Below are positions 14,431 through 20,925 of a DNA stretch of 20,925 nt, in pieces. The translations under genes and the position numbers were made by a program. The number at the start of each line of letters is the position of its first letter. The stretch's first letter is position 1. The notes below the pieces were generated by a model that saw only the letters and a program-made list of their open reading frames with translations, was not told the origin of the DNA and made no database searches. The stretch comes from CBDUBU01 sp965365465 (lineage in GTDB: Bacteria > Bacteroidota > Rhodothermia > Rhodothermales > DASSAV01). The DNA is taken from NCBI GenBank assembly GCA_965365465.1, contig CBDUBU010000033.1, positions 1-20,925 of the forward strand, written 5' to 3'.

Positions 14431-16503
14431 TTACGGACTCGGGCGCCGCGACACAAGAACCACGGCAGAGCGCGATTCGACCCGGCGCCGATCTGTTTCA
14501 ATGAGAGGGGCTGCTTCGACTTCGCAATAATCATCTGGCGAAGGCAGAGCAGTATCTACAATACGATGCCAGCGCCTGCGTCCCGGAAGCGGAGCCAGTT
14601 CAAAAACGAGCGGCTCCCAGTATGCATTAAGCATAACGTGGATAGCATCGCGGTGGTCCGGATTGCGAAGCATAAAAGCCAGGCTATGCGACTGTTCGCT
14701 CAGGTCCGGCTTTCCCAGATGCACGCCATGCCACGTGACCTCCGCCTCATCGTCAATTGTCTTATCGACCCAGAAAAACTCCTCTCTAAAAACGTCATGA
14801 GACTGCGTGAAACGAATAAGGCCCTGCACGAAGCGCAGCAGCCCGGCCTGTTCGGTAAGGCCGCGCCAGTCAAACCAGCTCAGTTCGTTATCCTGACAAT
14901 ACGCATTGTTGTTGCCCTGTTGCGAGCGCCCCACCTCATCGCCCATGAGCAACATCGGGGTTCCCTGTGAGAAAAGCAGGATCGTAAACAGGTTTTTGAT
15001 CTGGCGCAGGCGCAACGCTTCTATTTTCGGGTCGTCCGTGGGTCCCTCAACGCCGTGATTCCAGCTAAAATTAACGTCTGCGCCATCGCGGTTGTCCTCC
15101 CCGTTGGTTTCGTTGTGCTTCACGTTATAAGAGACGAGGTCTCGCATCGTGAATCCGTCATGGGAGGTCACAAAATTGATGCTGCGGTTCGGCTCCCGAT
15201 CCAGGTGGGGGTAAAGATCACGGCTGCCCGCGATACGGGTCGCCAGCGGCCCCACCGTGCCGTTGTCTCCTTTGACGAAGCGCCGCACGTCGTCACGGTA
15301 CTTCCCGTTCCATTCGGCCCATTTGTGACCGATGAAGGAACCAACCTGGTAAAGCCCGGCGGCATCCCAGGCTTCGGCAATGATCTTGGCGCCCGCCAGG
15401 ATAGGATCTGATTCAATTGTCCACAGGATCGGAGGATTGGCGATAGGAACGCCGATCTCATCCCGAGACATGGCGGAAGCCAGGTCGAAGCGGAATCCAT
15501 CGACGTGCATCTCCGAGGCCCAGTACTGCAGGCATTGCCGGATCAAGCGGCGCACGATAGAATGGTTGGCATTGACGGTATTGCCGCAGCCGCTGAAATT
15601 AAGGTATTCGGATCTATCGCTCGGATCCAACATGTAGTAACCCCGATTCTCCAGGCCACGGAAGGAGTAGGTAGGACCATTTTCGTCTCCCTCCGCCGTA
15701 TGGTTGAAAACAACATCAAGGATAACCTCGATGCCGGCGCGGTGGAACGCCTTCACCATGTCCCTGAACTCGTCAACCGGCCCGGTGGGGGATTTTACGA
15801 AACTATAAGCGGCATGGGGCGCAAAAAAGGCAATCGGGTTGTATCCCCAGTAATTCTTGAGGGGCGAAGGCACATCCTGTTCGTCGAACTGCTGCACGGG
15901 AAGCAGTTCGACGGCAGTGATTCCCAGTTCTTTCAGATAAGGAATTTTTTCGATCAGCCCGGCATAGGTGCCCCGCCGTTCCGGATCGACGCCTGAATTC
16001 GGATGACGGGTAAAGCCTGCAACGTGTAGTTCATAGATCAGCGTATCCGAGTACCGGCGCCGCAGCGGCGCATCCCCTTCCCAGTCGTAGGAACTGACAT
16101 CGACCACAACGCCTTTCAGCGCATGGGCGCAATTGTCGCCGGGCCGGATTGCGGCTTCCCGGTCAAAGTTTTTTCCAAAGACAACAGCCCTTGCATACGG
16201 GTCCAACAGGACCTTCCACCCGTCGAAGCGATGTCCCTGTTCCGGCGCAAAGGGACCATAGGCGCGGTAGCCGTAGAGTTGTCCGGCTTGCAGGCGCGGC
16301 ACAAAAGCGTGCCAGTAATAAAACGTCCTGTTTCGTTCCGGATCCAGTTGGATAATCCGCGCGGGTTTCGGGTCATCGGCGTCATCAAAAAGCAGCAATT
16401 CCAGGAAAACGCAGTTCTTGGAAAAGATGCTGAAGTTGACGCCGTCGGGTTGCACCGTAGCTCCCAGCGGGAAGCTCTGACCGGGCTGTACGTCTGAAAA
16501 CAT
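14431..16503 (-). CDS. glgX: Glycogen debranching enzyme (isoamylase type, GH13)
   Basis: Hydrolyses alpha-1,6 branch linkages of glycogen or limit dextrins. The 690-residue product has an N-terminal CBM48-like beta domain (about residues 10-120, GQSFPLGATVQPDGVNFSIFS, YGYRAYGPFAPEQGHRFD). The GH13 barrel follows: YELHVAGFTRHP (157-168), VELLPVQQFDE, NYWGYNPIAFFAPHAAYS, VILDVVFNHTAEG (260-271), GFRFDLAS with nucleophile Asp340, IIAEAWD with acid/base Glu377, and FVTSHDGFTMRDLVSYN with transition-state Asp449. A C-terminal beta domain follows. The length and the NYWGYNP and GRSQQGNNNAYCQDNELSW blocks are typical of GlgX/TreX. It starts 2 bases after the stop of the YhcH-family gene and is almost certainly co-transcribed and translationally coupled with it. 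Other glycogen genes are not in the window. Confidence 0.96.
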   Translation of the reverse strand: MFSDVQPGQSFPLGATVQPDGVNFSIFSKNCVFLELLLFDDADDPKPARIIQLDPERNRTFYYWHAFVPRLQAGQLYGYRAYGPFAPEQGHRFDGWKVLLDPYARAVVFGKNFDREAAIRPGDNCAHALKGVVVDVSSYDWEGDAPLRRRYSDTLIYELHVAGFTRHPNSGVDPERRGTYAGLIEKIPYLKELGITAVELLPVQQFDEQDVPSPLKNYWGYNPIAFFAPHAAYSFVKSPTGPVDEFRDMVKAFHRAGIEVILDVVFNHTAEGDENGPTYSFRGLENRGYYMLDPSDRSEYLNFSGCGNTVNANHSIVRRLIRQCLQYWASEMHVDGFRFDLASAMSRDEIGVPIANPPILWTIESDPILAGAKIIAEAWDAAGLYQVGSFIGHKWAEWNGKYRDDVRRFVKGDNGTVGPLATRIAGSRDLYPHLDREPNRSINFVTSHDGFTMRDLVSYNVKHNETNGEDNRDGADVNFSWNHGVEGPTDDPKIEALRLRQIKNLFTILLFSQGTPMLLMGDEVGRSQQGNNNAYCQDNELSWFDWRGLTEQAGLLRFVQGLIRFTQSHDVFREEFFWVDKTIDDEAEVTWHGVHLGKPDLSEQSHSLAFMLRNPDHRDAIHVMLNAYWEPLVFELAPLPGRRRWHRIVDTALPSPDDYCEVEAAPLIETDRRRVESRSAVVLVSRRPSP

Positions 16504-16505
16504 TT

Positions 16506-16982
16506 CTATCTCACGTAGGGCCGAAGCTGGAGCGCATTGATCTTGATGACCACCTTTACGACCTCTTCCGGAGCGCTGCCGGTCAGGAGCCGCGTGATAT
16601 GTGCATCGCCGGGAAAGAGCATCATAAACGTCCCCGGCTGCAAAGCCACGCGCGTCAGGGGAGCAGCCGGCAACCTGTAGAATCCGACATCCTTCGTTTC
16701 GTCGTAAGCAGTCTCAACCTCCAGCCCTTCGACAGGAATCCAGGCCAGCGATTCGCTGCCTGAAAGCACCGTATGGATGTCCGCATACCGTGCGTGCGAC
16801 TCGAACCTGTCCGGTTCAGGAACCGTCTCATACCGGGAAATCATGGCGTACAGATCCTGGCCCTGTATATCATATCGTTTTGGCTCCGCATCCGGCTTGA
16901 GAGACGAAAGGAAGCTCATGGCCTGCTGCCATATCGGGCCGAACGGGTAACGTCGCTCGTTTTTCATCAAATCAACGATCAT
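16506..16982 (-). CDS. YhcH/YjgK/YiaL family protein (EbgC-like cupin)
   Basis: Beta-sandwich protein of the family that includes E. coli YhcH and EbgC. The family is associated with sugar acid or sialic acid metabolism and with the small subunit of Ebg beta-galactosidase. In the 158-residue product the likely metal-binding set is visible: Glu61 and His63 in RFESHARYADIHTVL, His70 at the position that is often Gln, and His128 in MLFPGDAHITR. The conserved VVKVVIKI lysines (143, 147) are also present. MIVDLMKNERRY is a typical start, with GAGGA 6 nt upstream (one of the clearest ribosome sites here). Length matches the family. Its 2-base spacing to glgX suggests a carbohydrate function, but the exact reaction is unknown. 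Confidence 0.9.
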   Translation of the reverse strand: MIVDLMKNERRYPFGPIWQQAMSFLSSLKPDAEPKRYDIQGQDLYAMISRYETVPEPDRFESHARYADIHTVLSGSESLAWIPVEGLEVETAYDETKDVGFYRLPAAPLTRVALQPGTFMMLFPGDAHITRLLTGSAPEEVVKVVIKINALQLRPYVR

Positions 16983-17011
16983 GTCGTTCCTCAGAGTATC
17001 GGTTCAGATGC

Positions 17012-17033
17012 CCCGGCGCTCAAGGACGCCGGG
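17012..17033. other. GC-rich stem-loop between the EamA-like and YhcH-family genes
   Basis: CCCGGCG (17012-17018) and CGCCGGG (17027-17033) form a perfect 7-bp stem with an 8-nt loop in the 70-base gap. There is no T-tract on the minus strand. It may be an intercistronic RNA stem or a weak terminator. Confidence 0.4.
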
Positions 17034-17052
17034 CGCTTTGGAAACGCGCCTC

Positions 17053-17400
17053 TCAGCGAAAGGCCAGAACCAGAAAGGCCATGATAGCCAGTGTGACTCC
17101 GGCATACCCCTGCACCGACAGAAGCTCTTTGAGCAGCAGTATACCGAGCACGTTTGAGAGCACGATGGATGTGGCGCCAAAAAGGGCCATGGTCTTTCCC
17201 AGATCTATAGAGGAGAATATGTATAGCTGCCCGAACATAGCAACCTGCCGGATCAGAAAATAGATCACGAACCACCAGGTCAGAAACGCGGCAACCGTAA
17301 AACCATACTGCTTCATATTGGCGCGCGCCATCAGGTCGCCAATAGTGAACAGGATCTGGGTGAGCACGATGATGGCAAGGGGCGATCTCAGGAACGTCAT
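17053..17400 (-). CDS. Small four-helix EamA/SMR-like membrane protein
   Basis: A 115-residue, strongly hydrophobic protein with four predicted transmembrane helices: roughly residues 7-25, 36-56, 62-82 and 95-113. The C-terminal part, LGKTMALFGATSIVLSNVLGILLLKELLSVQGYAGVTL, resembles the end of one EamA repeat, where a KE pair (here LLLKELLS) and a following G are typical. It is therefore half the size of a ten-helix drug/metabolite transporter and in the size class of SMR and ArnE/ArnF-type subunits, which act as dimers. I see no Glu in the first helix, where SMR multidrug pumps have their essential one, so I do not call it a multidrug pump. No Shine-Dalgarno is visible. It is 42 bases after the PQQ dehydrogenase stop. 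The substrate is unknown. Confidence 0.75.
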   Translation of the reverse strand: MTFLRSPLAIIVLTQILFTIGDLMARANMKQYGFTVAAFLTWWFVIYFLIRQVAMFGQLYIFSSIDLGKTMALFGATSIVLSNVLGILLLKELLSVQGYAGVTLAIMAFLVLAFR

Positions 17401-17442
17401 AAAAAAACTACGTCGGTTCGACCGGGAAAAACTGCTTTCTGA

Positions 17443-19641
17443 TCAATCCGGGAGCGCAAACGCGACATAGGTATCTCCCGACGAAGTGCCCATCTTCCCT
17501 CCCCCTGCTGCGATAACGACGTACTGTTTCCCGTCTACTTCGTAGGTGCTGGGGGTAGCATAGCCGCCTGCGGGCAGTTCTACTTCCCATAAGACCTTCC
17601 CGGTTTCCTTATCAAAGGCGCGGAATTTCTCATCTTTGGTGGCGCCTATGAAAAGAAGCCCGCCGGCTGTGACGATCGGGCCGCCGTAGTTTTCGGTCCC
17701 CGTCTGGGGCACTCCCCTTTCCGTAAGTTCCCTGAACTCACCGAGCGGCGTCTGCCAGGCAATCTCGCCCCGGTTCAGATCGATGGCATTCAGCGTGCCC
17801 CACGGCGGCTTTATGGCAGGGTAGCCGTCAGGATCGAGAAAACGGTTGTAGCCGGTATGCGCGTAAGGCACATCCGGGGCGAGGCGTTCGACGGAAACCT
17901 GCGTCGAAGGGGCGGGCGCGGGCGCTTCTTCTCCGAAAAGCAGCGCTACGAGCGCTTCTTTTTCCGCAGGCGCGATATGCCCGAAAGAAGGCATGACGCC
18001 TTTGCCATGCTCTATGCGGTCCATGACTTCCTCCCTCGAAAGCCGCTGGTCCACATCTATCAGAGAAGGAAAGACTTGCTGTTGATCGCCTTTCCGGTCT
18101 ATTCCATGGCAGGCTGCGCAGTTGACGGTGTAGACCATCTGGGCAGGCGAAGCCGATCCTGTCCCGGAGGGGTTGCCCACCGCAACCATCGTAAGAATCC
18201 AGGGCATCTCGTTCGCATTGACGTACAAAAGCCCGGAGGCAGGGTCGTAGGCGGCCCCTCCCCATTCGCCGCCGCCATCGAAGCCGGGGAAAATCATCGT
18301 GCCGGAGGTGCTCGGCGGAATGAACGGACGGCCTGTCCTGGTCTGTTTCAGGCGCTCCAGCACGTACGCCTGAGATTCGGGCGAAATATCGGTGACATCA
18401 GCTTCCGTGAACGTCTGCCGCGCAAACGGCGGCGGCTTCACCGGGAATGGCTGGGTAGGCCATGCCTGTTCTCCTTTCAGATCGGAGGGTGGAACAGGGC
18501 GCTCCTCGACAGAAAACAGCGGTTTCCCGGTTTCCCGGTCCAGCAGGAATACAAAGCCGGATTTCGTGATCTGCGCCACCGCGTCCACACGTTTGCCATT
18601 GTGTTCGACTGTCACCAGGTTGGGAGCCGCCGGCAAATCCCGATCCCACAGATCATGATGCACCGTCTGGAAGTGCCATACGCGCTCGCCCGTATCTGCC
18701 TTCAGGGCAAGGATGCAGTTGGCAAAGAGGTTCTCGCCCTTGCGGTTGCCCCCCCAGAAATCAAAGGCAGCCGACCCGGTAGGAATAAAAACCAGGCCCC
18801 TTTTTTCGTCCAGGCTCATGCCGGTCCAGGCGTTGGCCGCGCCGATGCGCTGCCAGGCATCTTCCGGCCAGGTTTCATACCCCTCTTCGCCGGGATGAGG
18901 GATCGTGTGAAAAGTCCACGTCAGGGCGCCTGTCCGGACATTGTAGGCGCGTATGTATCCGGGGGCGGCATCCGGGCCTTCGGAAACACGGGTGCCGAGG
19001 ATCAGGAGGTCTTTGTAAATGATGCCGGGCGTGTTGGAAAGCACGAACAAACCCGTCACGTCGCGGCCCAGCCCTTCATGGAGACTGACGGAGCCGCCGG
19101 TTCCGAAATCAGGAATCAATTGCCCGGTCTCCGCATGGAGAGCGTAAAGCCGGGACCCGGCGGTAAAGAGAATTCTTTTGTCTTTACCGTCTTCCCAGTA
19201 AACAACGCCCCGGTTCACGCCGAGCGGGTTGAGTTCAGATTCTCCCTGGAAAGGATCGAACGTCCAGATCGGAGCGCCGGTGGCTGCATCAAGCGCAAAC
19301 ATCTTCAGTTTGGGTGATGAACCGTAGAGCACGCCCTTTACAATGATCGGATTACATTGTATCTGGGTGCGGCCATCCGGCGATGCATCCCCCGTGCGAT
19401 ACTCCCAGGCCACCTGAAGCCCGGCAACGTTATCGCGGTTGATCTGGTCCAGCGTGGAATACTGGCTGCTGGCCTGATCGCCCAGATAGACGCCCCAATC
19501 CTGACGCGCCCCTACCTCCGGCGTGTTTGAACAGGCCGCCGCTCCCATACACAGCGCAAACAATCCCCACAGGGAGACGGATTGCTGATAACACGCCCTT
19601 GCATGGAAAGACTGCCGGGTCTGCTTTTTTGCTCTCATCAT
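17443..19641 (-). CDS. PQQ-dependent dehydrogenase with embedded cytochrome c domain, putative lipoprotein
   Basis: Periplasmic quinoprotein that oxidises a sugar or alcohol with pyrroloquinoline quinone and passes electrons to its own heme. The 732-residue product starts with a hydrophobic signal ending GAAAC (Cys37), a probable lipoprotein site. Propeller repeats follow: QDWGVYLGDQASSQYSTLDQIN, KMFALDAATGAPIWTF, RLYALHAETGQ, and TVHHDLWDRDLPAAPNLVTV, the last typical of the glucose dehydrogenase-like subfamily. A cytochrome c domain is inserted at about residues 497-575, with heme site NCAACHG (Cys508, Cys511, His512) and likely axial Met550 in GVMPSFG. The final blades follow (PPWGTLNAIDLNRGEIAWQTPLGE, RAFDKETGKVLWEVELPAGGYATP). 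The start is one of two adjacent ATGs. The substrate cannot be told from sequence. Heme attachment would use the Ccm system encoded nearby. Confidence 0.92.
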   Translation of the reverse strand: MMRAKKQTRQSFHARACYQQSVSLWGLFALCMGAAACSNTPEVGARQDWGVYLGDQASSQYSTLDQINRDNVAGLQVAWEYRTGDASPDGRTQIQCNPIIVKGVLYGSSPKLKMFALDAATGAPIWTFDPFQGESELNPLGVNRGVVYWEDGKDKRILFTAGSRLYALHAETGQLIPDFGTGGSVSLHEGLGRDVTGLFVLSNTPGIIYKDLLILGTRVSEGPDAAPGYIRAYNVRTGALTWTFHTIPHPGEEGYETWPEDAWQRIGAANAWTGMSLDEKRGLVFIPTGSAAFDFWGGNRKGENLFANCILALKADTGERVWHFQTVHHDLWDRDLPAAPNLVTVEHNGKRVDAVAQITKSGFVFLLDRETGKPLFSVEERPVPPSDLKGEQAWPTQPFPVKPPPFARQTFTEADVTDISPESQAYVLERLKQTRTGRPFIPPSTSGTMIFPGFDGGGEWGGAAYDPASGLLYVNANEMPWILTMVAVGNPSGTGSASPAQMVYTVNCAACHGIDRKGDQQQVFPSLIDVDQRLSREEVMDRIEHGKGVMPSFGHIAPAEKEALVALLFGEEAPAPAPSTQVSVERLAPDVPYAHTGYNRFLDPDGYPAIKPPWGTLNAIDLNRGEIAWQTPLGEFRELTERGVPQTGTENYGGPIVTAGGLLFIGATKDEKFRAFDKETGKVLWEVELPAGGYATPSTYEVDGKQYVVIAAGGGKMGTSSGDTYVAFALPD

Positions 19642-19915
19642 ACCGGATTGCTCGATAGGGTTTGGTCCTGCCGCACGCCACGGCTACAGGGAATTTCGTC
19701 ATACCTGATTTTTACAGGCAGCCGGCGAGTGCGGCGCTCTGTGGTTTGGAACGCGGCAGAAGAAGATAAGCAAACAGAAACGAAGATCATGCAGTGCGCC
19801 GCCTGCCGGGCTTCTGCGCCTCTGAATGGGAACGCGGAGGAAGCCACAGGGGTAGTCCTGTTCGCCGTGCAGAGGCGCCATCTGCCCAAATCCCTCAATT
19901 AACTCTTTCCTGACG
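19642..19915. other. Divergent intergenic region between the PQQ dehydrogenase and S9 peptidase genes
   Basis: 274 bases that must hold the promoters of both divergent genes. I see no exact TAnnTTTG box, no convincing hairpin and no small gene. Short open frames on both strands show no family likeness. Confidence 0.4.
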
Positions 19916-20827
19916 ATGAAAACGATCCGAAGGGTTGCGCTCAGTCTTCTTCTGTGTTTCCTCTATGCTCAGGTATGGGGGCAGAACGGGTCGGAAGCCC
20001 TGGTCGCTACAGACTTGCTGCAAATCCGGCAACTCGGTTCGGTAACGCTTTCGCCCGGCGGAAGGCAGGTTTTGTACACTGTCCGGCAGGCCGAAAAGAA
20101 AACAGGGACCGACAGCGGGGCGCAGCTTGCGTACGAATACCGGACTCATCTTTACCTGGCGCCCGCTGACGGCAGCGAAGCGCCGCGCCCGCTCACACGC
20201 GGCGCGCACAGCGCCTTCGAGCCTGCATGGTCTCCCGATGGCGATGCGATTGCCTTCTCCCGGCCCGTAGACGGCGTATCGCAGATTTTTATTCTTCCTC
20301 TTCTGGGCGGCGAGCCGTACCCGATTACCCACACCCAGTATGGCGCTAACGCGCCGCAATGGTCGCCAGACGGCCGCCGCATCCTGTTTGCGTCTTCCGT
20401 TCCCGCCGGAGCCGTGCGCGCCAACAACGGAAGCGGGCCGCCCTGGCCTGAAGAACGCCCCGGACGCGCCGCTGCTGACACAACCGGCGCCAAACCCGAT
20501 GCAGCAGGATCTCTGGCTGAAATTCGAGCATGGCTGGAGAAAAACGCGGCAGACAATAATCCTCGTGTTTTTACGCGCCTCAACTTGCAAGGAGAGCATG
20601 ATTTGCAACCGCAGCCTACTTATCGCCACCTGTATACGGTCGATGCAGCCGGAGAAACGGAACCTGTTGCCGTTACACGCGGCTACTATTCCTTTGGAGG
20701 CGGTTCCTGGGCGGAAGAGGGAAAAAAGATCATCATCAGCGGGGGACCGGTCCCAGATCGACATAGGGTTCGGCTTCGGCCGGAACGTCGAGATGCGTGC
20801 GGCAGACTGTGCCATCCACACCCCTGA
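19916..20827 (+). pseudogene. N-terminal part of an S9 (prolyl oligopeptidase family) peptidase, broken near 20745
   Basis: Start of a secreted serine peptidase of the acylaminoacyl-peptidase/DPP IV-like S9 family. A signal peptide (MKTIRRVALSLLLCFLYAQVWGQ, cleavage about residue 22) is followed by TDLLQIRQLGSVTLSPGGRQVLYTV and propeller repeats with the TolB/PD40 signature (PAWSPDGDAIAFSRP, PQWSPDGRRILFAS). There is also a Pro/Ala-rich insert (about 165-210) and RHLYTVDAAGETEPV. After KKIIISGG (about residue 277) the frame turns into Arg/Cys-rich sequence and stops at 20827, without the rest of the propeller or the catalytic domain. The family is normally about 650-700 residues. The change coincides with a palindrome at 20743-20754. 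Either the gene is really interrupted or the end of the contig is misjoined; I cannot tell which. Confidence 0.75.
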
Positions 20828-20924
20828 CCTCGAGACCGACCCGTTCCCCCGCATCTTCGACAACGACGATCCCGTCCCAGCCGACGACGCTTTGCGTCCC
20901 GTCGTCGAAGCGCACCGTCGTGCC
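20736..20924 (-). CDS. Possible partial reading frame of unknown function at the window end
   Basis: On the minus strand a frame is open from the window edge and ends with TGA (complement of 20736-20738), three codons past the point where the S9 homology stops. Its translation is Val/Asp/Gly-rich and protein-like (VRFDDGTQSVVGWDGIVVV, RVGLEVRGVDG). A plus-strand frame through the same bases is also open (IGFGFGRNVEMRAADCAIH), so the coding strand is not settled. I do not recognise either product. Confidence 0.25.
   Translation of the reverse strand, partial: GTTVRFDDGTQSVVGWDGIVVVEDAGERVGLEVRGVDGTVCRTHLDVPAEAEPYVDLGPVPR
20743..20754. repeat. 12-bp perfect palindrome at the peptidase breakpoint
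   Basis: GGGACCGGTCCC reads the same on both strands. S9 peptidase likeness lies on its left; unrelated sequence lies on its right. It may be a join point or coincidence. Confidence 0.6.
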
Positions 20925-20925
20925 G

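Noticed and set aside
17857..19317. Long open frame on the plus strand opposite the PQQ dehydrogenase gene
   Set aside because: The minus strand in this stretch encodes clear PQQ-propeller and cytochrome c motifs; the plus translation is Arg/Gly-rich and without family likeness, as expected of an antisense shadow in GC-rich DNA.
1..20925. Search for a new defence, mobile or biosynthetic system
   Set aside because: No transposase, integrase, nuclease-helicase, toxin-antitoxin, reverse transcriptase, PKS/NRPS or CRISPR features were seen; nearly every gene belongs to a well-known housekeeping or metabolic family.

Overview
The window reads as an ordinary stretch of a moderately GC-rich bacterial chromosome. 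Several features point to the Bacteroidota/Rhodothermota side of the tree. A tRNA gene has a promoter of the Bacteroidetes type (TTG, 20 nt, TATATTTG). Many starts lack a clear Shine-Dalgarno sequence. The cytochrome c maturation genes are of the reduced type with a cysteine CcmE. This placement is inference; there is no rRNA or other decisive marker here.

Layout. 1-2897 (minus strand): tatA, gatA, then the 5' 263 codons of sucD, cut by the window start; a probable terminator lies between gatA and sucD. 3186-5626 (plus): adenosine deaminase and aroA. 5662-6889 (minus): a one-domain methylated-DNA alkyltransferase homologue and a prohibitin/SPFH protein. 7044-8057 (plus): murB, divergent from the SPFH gene. 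8249-9214 (minus): an ADP-ribosylglycohydrolase. 9365-11549 (plus): ccmB-ccmC-ccmD-like-ccmE. 11619-11691 (plus): tRNA-Ala(CGC) with its own promoter, a strong stem-loop at the predicted transcript start, and a strong bidirectional terminator. 11800-19641: an unbroken minus-strand run. In transcription order it holds a PQQ dehydrogenase with a cytochrome c domain, a half-size EamA-like protein, a YhcH/YjgK/YiaL protein, glgX, a tandem universal stress protein, a HAD phosphatase and a lone CheY-like receiver. 19916 onward (plus): the start of an S9 peptidase that loses family resemblance near 20745, at a 12-bp palindrome. The last 180 bases look unrelated.

How the genes fit together. Most are housekeeping: TCA cycle, Gln-tRNA amidation, Tat export, purine salvage, shikimate pathway, peptidoglycan synthesis. 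Two links stand out. The ccm genes make the heme-attachment machinery that the CxxCH site of the PQQ dehydrogenase needs, and their CcmE carries cysteine instead of histidine at the heme-binding position. YhcH and glgX are only 2 bases apart and are probably co-transcribed with sugar metabolism in view. I found no CRISPR array, transposase, integrase, toxin-antitoxin pair or recognisable defence system, and I do not think the window contains a clearly new multi-gene system. The points most worth checking are the CcmE variant with its incomplete cluster, the tRNA leader hairpin, and the break in the peptidase gene at the right end.
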